This document shows, piece after piece, positions 56,325 through 64,000 of a stretch of 64,000 nucleotides of DNA. Origin of the DNA: JAENVU01 sp963756815 (GTDB lineage: Bacteria > Actinomycetota > Acidimicrobiia > IMCC26256 > JAENVU01); assembly GCA_963756815.1 (NCBI GenBank), contig CAVWPR010000061.1, positions 1 to 64,000 of the forward strand, read 5' to 3'. Both the position numbers and the translations under genes were made by a program. How positions within the stretch are numbered: the first letter of the stretch is position 1; every line of letters starts with the position of its first letter. The notes beneath the pieces were generated by a model. It saw only the letters and a list, made by a program, of their open reading frames with translations. It was not told the origin of the DNA and did no database searches.

Positions 56325-57776
56325 GTGACGATCAACCGCAGAGAGTTCTTGCAACGCGCCGGGATGACGGGAGGTGCGCTCGCCGCGGCGGCGGCACTGC
56401 CCGCCTGCCACACCGTGTTCCCGGTCGGTTACGACGCCAAGCAGAACCTGCTCGACCACCCCGCGCGGGAGGCGTCGATCGACACCATCGTCATCGTGAT
56501 GATGGAGAACCGCTCGTTCGACCACTGGCTCGGATGGCTCGGCAGTGACCAGGCCTACCTCGCCACCGGCGCCAGTCGGTACGGGAAGTACTTCCGCGTG
56601 AACGCCGACAACCGTCAGACCTACGTCGGACCGTCCGGCCCGCAGTCGACCCAGCACATGGTCGGGTGGAACTACCTGACCAACCCGTGGCGCGGCTGCG
56701 ACCAGTCGGACCCGAACCACGGCTGGACCGCCGGCCGCGCGCAACGCGACCACGGGTTCATCGCGGCGGACGCCAACGAGGACCTGCTCCCCATCGGCTA
56801 CTACGAGGGCCGGGACCTGCCGTTCACCCAGCAGTTCGTCCGGCGCTTCACGCTCTTCGACGACTACCACGCGTCGCTCCTCGGCCCCACGTACCCGAAC
56901 CGCGACTACCTGCACTGCGCGCAGTCGGGCGGTCGCATCAACAACGCGTTCCCGACGGGACCCGACGGATTCACCGAGCCGACGATCTGGGAGAAGCTCG
57001 CGGCCGCGGGGGTGTCGGCCAACTACTACGCGAGCGACTTGCCGTTCCTGGCGCTGTTCGGGTCCCGGATGACGCCGTTCATCCGCACGATCGACGACTA
57101 CTACACGCAGTGCGCGAACGGCACCCTGCCCCACGTCGTCATGGTCGACCCGAGCTTCTTCGGTGCCGGCCAGAACGACGACCACCCGCTGGCCGACATC
57201 CGCGCCGGCCAGGCCTTCCTGCGCAACGTGTTCAAGGCGTTCGCCCAGTCGCCCCAGTGGCAGCGCGGCGCGTTCATCGCGACCTACGACGAGTGGGGCG
57301 GCTGGTTCGACCACGTCCCGCCACCGCACTTCCCCGACGACCGCGCCAACGCCGACGACCTGCTCGACTTCTCGCAGGCGGGCTTCCGCGTGCCCACGGT
57401 GCTCGCGTCACCGTTCGCCCGTCCGGGCATGGTCGACGACCGTACGTACGACCACACGTCGATCCTCCGGTTCCTCGAGTGGCGGTTCCTCGGCGCACCG
57501 CCCGAGGGCCCCGGCCAGGACACCGACACGTGGTTCCTGACCCGGCGGGACCGCTACGCCTCGAACATCGGCGCCAGCCTCTCGCAGGTGCCGATCGACA
57601 TGGAGCTCAACTTCAACATCGACGTGCCGATCGCCGCGCCCTCGCCGGCCTGCGGGACCACCGCCGGCGCTCTCTCGCCCATGGCGCGCTCGATCCTCGA
57701 GGCCGACGACCCCGCGTTCGACGAGACCCTCTGGCGCGAGTACCTCGACCGCGTGAAGTTCCCGGTCAAGTTCTGA
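56325..57776 (+). CDS. Tat-exported phosphoesterase (phospholipase C/AcpA family)
   Basis: A 483-residue secreted enzyme. A Tat signal fills the N-terminus: NRREFLQRAG, a hydrophobic AALAAAAALP region, and LPAC, which could be a lipobox. The phosphoesterase core has DTIVIVMMENRSFDHWLGWL with the metal and nucleophile region, PTYPNRDYLHCAQSGG, HVVMVDPSFFGAGQNDDHPLADI, FIATYDEWGGWFDHVPPP with the metal Asp/Glu/His set, and YDHTSILRFLEWRFL. Family members hydrolyse phospholipids or phosphate monoesters outside the cell. GGGAGG precedes the GTG at 56325. A long hairpin follows. Confidence 0.93.
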   Translation: MTINRREFLQRAGMTGGALAAAAALPACHTVFPVGYDAKQNLLDHPAREASIDTIVIVMMENRSFDHWLGWLGSDQAYLATGASRYGKYFRVNADNRQTYVGPSGPQSTQHMVGWNYLTNPWRGCDQSDPNHGWTAGRAQRDHGFIAADANEDLLPIGYYEGRDLPFTQQFVRRFTLFDDYHASLLGPTYPNRDYLHCAQSGGRINNAFPTGPDGFTEPTIWEKLAAAGVSANYYASDLPFLALFGSRMTPFIRTIDDYYTQCANGTLPHVVMVDPSFFGAGQNDDHPLADIRAGQAFLRNVFKAFAQSPQWQRGAFIATYDEWGGWFDHVPPPHFPDDRANADDLLDFSQAGFRVPTVLASPFARPGMVDDRTYDHTSILRFLEWRFLGAPPEGPGQDTDTWFLTRRDRYASNIGASLSQVPIDMELNFNIDVPIAAPSPACGTTAGALSPMARSILEADDPAFDETLWREYLDRVKFPVKF

Positions 57777-57780
57777 CGCG

Positions 57781-57816
57781 ACACGACCGGCGGGCATCGT
57801 TGCCCGCCGGTCGTGT
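57781..57816. terminator. Strong hairpin terminator
   Basis: Arms ACACGACCGGCGGGC (57781-57795) and GCCCGCCGGTCGTGT (57802-57816) pair perfectly over 15 bases around ATCGTT. It starts 5 bases after the phosphoesterase stop and lies before the end of the convergent amt gene. Confidence 0.9.
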
Positions 57817-57840
57817 TCGCGTCTCGGTCGCAGCCGGGAG

Positions 57841-59429
57841 CTACCGACCGATCGTGGGATCCGGTGAGGGTCCGCCGGAGAGGACCAGCTCCTCGCCTTC
57901 CAGACCGACGACGTCGAGCTCGTTCAGGACGAGGTTGTCGTAGGCGAGGACACCCATCTCCGTCGAGGTCCATCCCTGAGTTCTCGACCTCGGCCGTCGG
58001 ACGGATGCCGCCCTTCATCATCGCGTTCTGGATCTTGAAGAACGCCGTAGCGCGATGCCGAAGATCACCGTGCAGATGACGAGTGCACCGACCGCCTGAG
58101 CTCCGAGCTGGCGGGCGCCGAGATCGAAGTCGTACAGGATCCCGGTGACGCCGGACGCGGTCGCCGCCGCGCCCTTCGTCGTGAGGTTCCAGCCGGCGCC
58201 GTACTCACCGCTGCGAGAAGATCCCGACGCAGAGGACGCCGAAGATGCCGCACGACTCCGTGCACCGAGATCGCACCCACCGGGTCGTCGATGCCCTTGC
58301 GCTCGAAGAAGAACACCGACTCGACGACGATGATCGCCGCGAGCGAACCGATGACCGCCGCCGCCCACGGCTGCACGAAGGCGCACGGAGCGGTGATCGC
58401 CACGAGACCGGCGAGCATGCCGTTGGCCATCATGCCGGGGTCGGGCTTGCCCATCCGCTTCATCACGTAGAACATCGCCACCGTGGCACCGAACGCAGCT
58501 GCGAGTGGCGGTGTTGGCCGCGACGACCGCGAACCGGACGTCGGTCGCCGCGAACGTCGACGCGGCGTTGAAGCCGAACCAACCGAACAGCAGGATGAAC
58601 GTTCCGAGCATCGCCATCGGGATGCTGTGCGCCGCGAGGGTGCGGGGCTTGCCGTCGGCGCCGTACTTGCCGATACGGGCGCCGAGCACCAGCGCACCGG
58701 CCAGGCCGGCGACTCCGCCGATTGCGTGCACCACGCCGGAGCCGGCGAAGTCCACGTAGCCGAAGCCGAGCTTCATGCTGTTCCCGAGCTGGCTGAGCCA
58801 GCCGCCGCCCCAGGTCCAGGCGCCGAAGATCGGGTAGTAGATCGCGCCGCAGAACAGGCCCCAGCCGACGAACGCCTTCCACTTCCAGCGCTCGGCCATC
58901 GCGCCCGTCGGGATCGTCGCCGTCGTGTCCATGAACGCGACCATGTAGAGGAACATCGCCGCCGCCGGCGCCGCGTTCTTCAGACCGTGGAGGTTCGTCA
59001 ACGCGAATCCGCCGTGCCAGAGGAAGACCCAGCTGCCGCTCCCGACAGCGGTCCACCGGTCGACGAGTCGAGGCCGAAGGCCCCCGGGAAGCTGAAGCCG
59101 CCGAACATCAACGCCGTATCCGATGAGGAAGAACCCGACGAAGCCGAGACCGAAGATCGCGAAGTTCGTCGACACGACGTGGGCGGCGTGCTTCGCTCTG
59201 ACAGAACCCGGCTTCGACGAGCGCGAAGCCCGCTTGCATGAAGATGACGAGCACGGCACCGAGGATCACCCAGAGCAGGTTCAGGCTGACGGCGACGTCG
59301 CCGCTTGGCGACCGGGACCTTGTAGATCGGCTTCGGCGCGTCGGCGGCAAACGCAGGTGCGCCGATCGCGACCGCGACGATCGTCACCAGCGTGACCACG
59401 ATCGCGAGCCGCTTGAGCTTGGAGCTCAC
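57841..59429 (-). CDS. amt: Ammonium transporter, heavily frameshifted
   Basis: Eleven-span ammonium channel. A signal sequence SSKLKRLAIVVTLVTIVAVAI is followed by LLWVILGAVLVIFMQAGFALVEAGF, NFAIFGLGFVGFFLIGYG, WVFLWHGGFALTN, TATIPTGAMAERWKWKAF, GSGVVHAIGGVAGLAGALVLGARIG with a pore His, LAAAFGATVAMFYV, KGIDDPVGAISVHGV with the second pore His, and the C-terminal tail EVENSGMDL and GVLAYDNLVLNELDVVGLEG ending at a TAG at 57841-57843. At least six frameshifts are needed, the highest density in the window. The GTG at 59429 has GGGAGGAAA upstream; TACGGT lies about 78 bases upstream. No glnB gene is adjacent. Confidence 0.88.
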
Positions 59430-59631
59430 AAGATTTCCTCCCAGTTTGTCGAGCGATCGCCGGAGCTCCGTTGCTCACAGATCGCGAGTTGTCGATGACC
59501 CTGACGACCGTATGGACGAGGTGTTTCGGGTCTTCGCCCCGGGTGTGAACCGATGAGGGCGAGAACCTGACCGAGTTCTGAGCACGCCGCGGAACGGCGG
59601 CACCGCCGGGAACCGACCGTCGGGGCGGTCC

Positions 59632-59637
59632 TACAGT
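59632..59637 (+). promoter_or_regulatory. -10 box (TACAGT) of the alpha-mannosidase gene
   Basis: TACAGTCGGCCCGATG places the box 7 bases before the ATG at 59645. Confidence 0.55.
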
Positions 59638-59644
59638 CGGCCCG

Positions 59645-62381
59645 ATGACCGAGCCGACCGTCGTCGCGATCGTCCCCCACACGCACTGGGACCGGGAGTG
59701 GTACTCACCGTTCCAGACCTTCCGCGTCCGCCTGGTCCGCCTGCTCGACGGGCTCCTGCCGCTGCTCGAACGGGACCTCTCCTACGCCCGGTTCCTGCTC
59801 GACGGCCAGACCGCCGTGCTCGACGACTACCTCGAGGTCCGGCCCGAGGCCGCGGCCGCGCTCGGTCGGCTCGCCGCGAGCCAGCGGCTCTCGATCGGAC
59901 CGTGGATGATCCTGATGGACGAGTTCATGGTCTCGGGCGAGACCATCGTGCGCGACCTCCAGCTGGGCATCCACCGCGCCACCGAGCTCGGCGGCCCGAT
60001 GGAGGTCGGCTACCTGCCCGACATGTTCGGGCACGTCGCGCAGATGCCCCAGATCCTGCGGGCCGCCGGCCTCGAGCACGCCGTGGTGTGGCGCGGGGTG
60101 CCGGCCGAGGTCACGCAGAGCGCGTTCTGGTGGGACGCGCCCGACGGCTCGCGCGTGCGCGCCGAGTACCTGTACGGCTCGTACTCCAACGGACGCGACC
60201 TGCCCGACGACGCGAAGCAGCTCATCACCCGCGCCCGGCAGTACGAGGCCGAGATCGGCGACGCGCGCGTGCCGGGCAGCGGGCTGCTGCTGATGAACGG
60301 CACCGACCACCAGATGCCCCAACCATGGCTGGGCCGGATCGTCGCCGAGGCGAACGCGGTGCAGGACGACTACCGGTTCGTGGTCACGTCACTGCCGGAG
60401 TACCTCGCCGACCAGCCCTCCGACGGCTTGCGCACCTGGACCGGCGAGCTCCGTTCCGGGGCGCGGGCCAACGTGCTGATGGGCGTCGCGTCGAACCGGG
60501 TCGACATCCACCAGGCGTGCGCGGCCGCCGAGCGGTCGATCGAGCGTCGGGCGGAGCCGCTCGCCGCGTTGCTGCTCCCTGCCGACGCGTATCCCGATCG
60601 GCTCCTCGACATCGCGTGGCGTCTGCTCGTGCTGAACAGCGCCCACGACTCGTCGTGTGCGTGCAGCGCCGACGAGGTGGTCGACGCGGTGATGGTCCGG
60701 TACGAGGAGGCGCGCCAGGTCGGCGATGGCCTCGCGCGCGACGCGGTCGAGTCCCTCGCCCGCGAGATCGACGCGCCGGCCGGCGCGACCGTGGTGGTGA
60801 ACTCGACCGCGAGCGACCGCGCTGGCCTCATCGGCTTCCGGTTGCCCGGCGAGGGTCCGGTGCACCTGCGGGCGGTCGACGACGGGACGCTCGTACCGGG
60901 CCAGGTGGTGGACACGCTCGGTGGCGTCGGGTTCGCGACCACCGTCACGCCCGACCAGATCTCGCTGCTCACCGACCTGATGCGCGGGCCCGAGCTCGCC
61001 GGCTCCCGCATCACCCGCTACGACCTCGAGCGCACCGACGACGGCGCGACGCTCACCTGCGTGGGAGCCGGGACCGACGACACCGTGGTGGACCTCGGCG
61101 ACCTGCGCGACGAGGTGATCGACCTCGCCCGGCAGGGCGTGAACCTGGCGGTGCGCGTCGATGCGGGCGCCGCGCCGGGAGATCGTCGCCCGCGTCGAAG
61201 GCGTTCCCGGCTTCGGCTGGCGCACGTTCGAGGCGGTCGACGGCGAGGGCCCGCCGACCGGACTGCGCGCCGAGGAGCACGTGCTCGAGAACGAGCACCT
61301 CCGCGTGGAGGTGGACCCGCACTCCGGCACGTACACGATCACCACCGCCGACGGCGTCGTCGCGAGAGATCTCGGCCGGCTCGTCGAGGGTGGCGACGGC
61401 GGAGACACCTACAACTACTCACCGCCCACCGAGGACGTCGTCATCGACCGGCCCGAGGCGGTGACCGTCACGCTCCACGAGTCGGGCCCGGTGCGAGCGC
61501 AGCTGCGGGTGCTCACCTGGTACCGCTGGCCGCAGCACGCCGTCGGTGACGAGCGGCGCTGCAGCCGCCGCAGCGACGAGCAGATCCTCACCGAGGTCGT
61601 CACGACGCTCGAGCTGCGCGCCGGCGAACGCGCGTTGCGAGTGCGCACCGAGCTGGACCACCGCTGCCGCGACCACCGGCTCCGCGCGCACTTCCCGCTG
61701 CCCCGCCGGGTCACGGGCTCCCACGCCGACTGCGCGTTCGCGGTCGTCGAGCGCGGCCTCACGGCCGAGGGCGGCCCGCACGAGGCGCCGCTGCCCACCT
61801 TCGTCTCCCGCCGGTTCGTCGACGCCTCCGACGGCGCCGACGGTCTCGCGCTCGTCCACGACGGTCTGCTCGAGTACGAGGTCGTGGCCGGCGGCACCGA
61901 GCTCGCGCTCACGCTGCTGCGCGCCACCGGCTACCTCTCCCGCTCCGAGATGGCGCTGCGCCCGAACCCCGCCGGTCCGCTCGATCCACTCGACGGACCG
62001 CAGCTGCAGGGGCCGGTGGTGATCGACTACGCGGTGGTCGTGCACCGGGGCGACTGGGCCGCGGCCGGTCTCCACGACCTCGCCGACGACGTCCTGGTCC
62101 CGCTCGCCCGGGTCCGCACTCCCGGCACCGGTGACCGGCCGCCGATGGGTCGACCACTGCGCGTCCGCGGCGCGGTGACGTCGGCCGTCCGGCGCGAGCC
62201 CGGCGGCCTCGTGGTGCGCGTCTTCAACCCGGCCCCGACGGAGACCACCGTCGAGCTCGAACGCGACGAGACCCCGGCGCGCGGTTGGCTCGTCGACCTC
62301 CGAGGTCGCCCGCTCGAGCGCTTCGAGGCCACGTTCCCGCTGCGCGCCGCCGGCATCGCCACCGTCCGTCTCGACCCCTGA
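59645..62381 (+). CDS. GH38 alpha-mannosidase, frameshifted
   Basis: About 912 residues, cytosolic (no signal peptide). The zinc-binding VPHTHWDREWYSPFQ is at residues 10-24, GPWMILMDEFMVSGETIVRDLQLG follows, the nucleophile Asp is in GYLPDMFGHVAQMPQ, and VLNSAHDSSCACSADEVVDAV has a further zinc His. C-terminal beta domains begin HVLENEHLRVEVDPHSGTYTITTADG and include AHFPLPRRV. One extra G in a GGG run near 61179 separates APEIVARVEGVP from the first half. It cleaves terminal alpha-mannosyl residues, probably from actinobacterial mannosylated glycans or lipids. The convergent gene at 62457 may be functionally linked. Confidence 0.93.
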
Positions 62382-62456
62382 CCCGCGCCGAGCCGAACTG
62401 GTGCGCAGAGGCGCGCAGAATTGGTGTGATCCGCGCGTCGGTTCGTGCGGGCGAGA

Positions 62457-63602
62457 TCAGGCGGTCGCGGTCGGGCGGAGCAGGGTCTCGCCCACGGGAT
62501 CACGCGTCGACCACCCCGGCGCGAGCGCGGGTGCGGTGATCTCGGCGGCGTCGCGCCGGCGTGTCCCGTCCTCCGGCGTGAGCTCCCACAAGAGCGCGGG
62601 GTGCGTGCCGTGCCACCGGAGCGCGAACGACACCCGGCCGTGACGGGTGGGCGCGTCGTGGACCTCGAGGTCCACGCCCGGCGCCGGCGGATCGGCCAGG
62701 AGCTCGATCCCGTCGTCGACGTCGTGCACCAACGCGGCCCGGGTCCGGAGGAGACGGCCGGCCGGACCGTCGTCGTCGACGACCTCGGTACGGCGACCCG
62801 CCGCCCGCCGCTCCCGGCCCGAGAGGCCCTCCCACGCCCAGGCGGCCCGGTCGTCGAACCCCCAGTCCTCGAGCGCGGCGGCGGTCGCCGCGCTCGGGTC
62901 GGGATCGAGCAGCACCTGCGACCGGTCCAGGTCGAGCGCGGCGACGAGATCGGCCGGCCCGGTCACCCGCATCGCGGCGTCGAGGTGGCGTCGCCAGCCT
63001 CGGGCCGCCTCGGCCGCGTCCGGTACCTGGGCGAGATCGAGCGTGGGTCGCTCGTCGCCACAGACGACGCCGATCCGCATGCGGTTCCGGTGACTGAGCG
63101 GGTACAGGAGCGCGGCCCGCAACGTTCCCGGTGCGAGCTCGCGCGGCTCGATCACACCGGTCTCGGCGCCGCACTGCTCCGCGTCGAGCTCGATGTCGGT
63201 GACGTCCCATCGTCGCGGCGGGAACGGCAGCACGAGCGCGGCGCGCCCGTCGAGCAGCAGGGTCGAACCGTCGAGCGCGACCGACGTGGCCCCCCGCACC
63301 GAGAACGCGACGATGCACGCGCCAGGCGAGTCGTTCTCGACCTCGACGACCACCACGTCACCCCGCCCGCCGATCCCGTAGACCCGTTGAACGGCGTCGC
63401 CGCCCGGGATCCGCAGTCGCGTCTCCGCCACCGGCGCACCCGCCACGGCCTGCTGGCGCACTGCCGGCTCACGTGCCGGCACCCGCCAGCGGTCGTCCGC
63501 GCCGACCCACCAGTCGAGCGTCCAACGCTCGCCGACGACGTCGAGGGCGCCGCGTGCGTCGACGTCGGCCCGGCCCACGCCGCCGAGCGCGCCGACGATC
63601 AT
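62457..63602 (-). CDS. Hypothetical protein beside alpha-mannosidase
   Basis: A 381-residue intact protein that I do not recognise. There is no signal peptide and no membrane span. The N-terminal half looks like beta-strands of a carbohydrate-active protein: RWTLDWWVGADDRWRVP, RVYGIGGRGDVVVVEVEN, ALVLPFPPRRWDVTDIELD. The middle has LLYPLSHRNRMRIGV, then a helical RGWRRHLDAAMRV. The C-terminus has LLRTRAALVHDVDDGIELLA and VSFALRWHGTHPALLWEL. WTLDWWVGADDRW-like strings are, from memory, found in glycan-related proteins. It has no frameshift although it is next to a broken gene. GGTGAG precedes the ATG. Confidence 0.6.
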   Translation of the reverse strand: MIVGALGGVGRADVDARGALDVVGERWTLDWWVGADDRWRVPAREPAVRQQAVAGAPVAETRLRIPGGDAVQRVYGIGGRGDVVVVEVENDSPGACIVAFSVRGATSVALDGSTLLLDGRAALVLPFPPRRWDVTDIELDAEQCGAETGVIEPRELAPGTLRAALLYPLSHRNRMRIGVVCGDERPTLDLAQVPDAAEAARGWRRHLDAAMRVTGPADLVAALDLDRSQVLLDPDPSAATAAALEDWGFDDRAAWAWEGLSGRERRAAGRRTEVVDDDGPAGRLLRTRAALVHDVDDGIELLADPPAPGVDLEVHDAPTRHGRVSFALRWHGTHPALLWELTPEDGTRRRDAAEITAPALAPGWSTRDPVGETLLRPTATA

Positions 63603-63636
63603 CGTGCGCTCACCACGTGCACCCCAGGTCCTCGTC

Positions 63637-64000
63637 TCACCGCATGCCGCGCAGCTCGGGCTTCGCCTGTCGCAGCATCAACGCCGGAACGATCTCCGAT
63701 GGCGTCCGTCCGTCATAGAGCACCGCGCCGACCTGCTCCGCGATCGGCATCTCGACGCCGTGACGCGCCGCGAGATCGAGCACCGCCTCGGTGCTCTTGA
63801 CCCCTTCGGCCACCATCTTCATCTCGGCCACGATGTCGTCGAGGCGGCGACCCTGCCCGAGGGCGACGCCGACGGTCCGGTTGCGACTCTTCTCGCTCGT
63901 GCACGTGGCCACGAGATCGCCCATTCCGGCGAGCCCCGAGAAGGTGAGCGGATCGCCGCCGAGGGCGATGCCGAGGCGTGCGAGCTCCGCCAGGCCCCTC
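63637..64000 (-). CDS. gpsA: NAD(P)-dependent glycerol-3-phosphate dehydrogenase, C-terminal part
   Basis: Only the last 120 residues are in the window; the 5' end lies beyond 64000. ELARLGIALGGDPLTFSGLAGMGDLVATCTSEKSRNRTVG is the substrate-binding region of GpsA (given in part), with the sugar-phosphate-binding RNRTVG, followed by AEGVKSTEAVLDLA and VEMPIAEQVGAVLYDG. It makes sn-glycerol-3-phosphate for phospholipids from dihydroxyacetone phosphate. Confidence 0.95.
   Translation of the reverse strand, partial: RGLAELARLGIALGGDPLTFSGLAGMGDLVATCTSEKSRNRTVGVALGQGRRLDDIVAEMKMVAEGVKSTEAVLDLAARHGVEMPIAEQVGAVLYDGRTPSEIVPALMLRQAKPELRGMR

Overview
This is a very GC-rich, gene-dense actinobacterial chromosome segment. 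The gene set points to the Actinobacteria and most likely to a member of Acidimicrobiia, though the lineage is an inference: F420/flavin-dependent LLM oxidoreductases and PPOX-family proteins, a mycothiol-conjugate amidase, a phosphotransferase next to a DUF6285 gene, a VanW protein, an ImuA'/ImuB/DnaE2 mutasome with actinobacterial LexA boxes, and many leaderless genes with a TANNNT -10 box 5-9 bases before the start codon. I saw no rRNA, tRNA, CRISPR array, insertion sequence, phage or plasmid genes.

Layout. 0-7 kb: phosphotransferase and DUF6285, exonuclease III, electron-transfer flavoprotein etfB-etfA, an ABC-2 exporter and a geranylgeranyl-reductase-like flavoprotein. 7-13.5 kb: an LLM/PPOX operon divergent from marR and a hydrolase gene, with a perfect palindromic operator between them; then an alcohol dehydrogenase and a TetR gene divergent from an AurF-type diiron oxygenase. 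13.5-29.9 kb: acyl-CoA carboxylase, two more LLM enzymes, hydrolase, EcKinase-like kinase, a ferritin-like diiron protein, SDR, a solo PD-(D/E)XK nuclease, PAP2 phosphatase, DsbA-like protein, wax ester/TAG synthase, quinone oxidoreductase and thiolase. 30-34.6 kb: ChbG-type deacetylase, then an adenylate cyclase-Mca-SCP2 gene string and an acyl-CoA dehydrogenase. 34.7-42.7 kb: VanW, a secreted protein made of three 46-residue repeats, a CtpE-like P-type ATPase, a membrane diguanylate cyclase, a broken methyltransferase-like gene and a cupin. 42.9-53.5 kb: dnaE2 and imuA'-imuB, separated by small metabolic genes and an arsR-SRPBCC-DinB-DHFR operon. 53.5-64 kb: PPOX, small conserved proteins, rnhB, GYD, a HAD phosphatase, a Tat-exported phosphoesterase, a badly broken amt, a GH38 alpha-mannosidase with an unknown partner, and the 3' part of gpsA.

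How the genes work together. The largest theme is acyl-CoA and lipid turnover: acyl-CoA dehydrogenase, EtfAB, thiolase, carboxylase, SCP2, PAP2 and WS/DGAT. A second theme is redox chemistry with F420, flavin and diiron enzymes. A third is SOS mutagenesis.

Quality note. About 25 genes are split by frameshifts. Where both halves can be recognised, the shift is nearly always one surplus base. This looks like insertion-type sequencing or assembly error rather than gene decay. Such genes are annotated here over their full reconstructed span.
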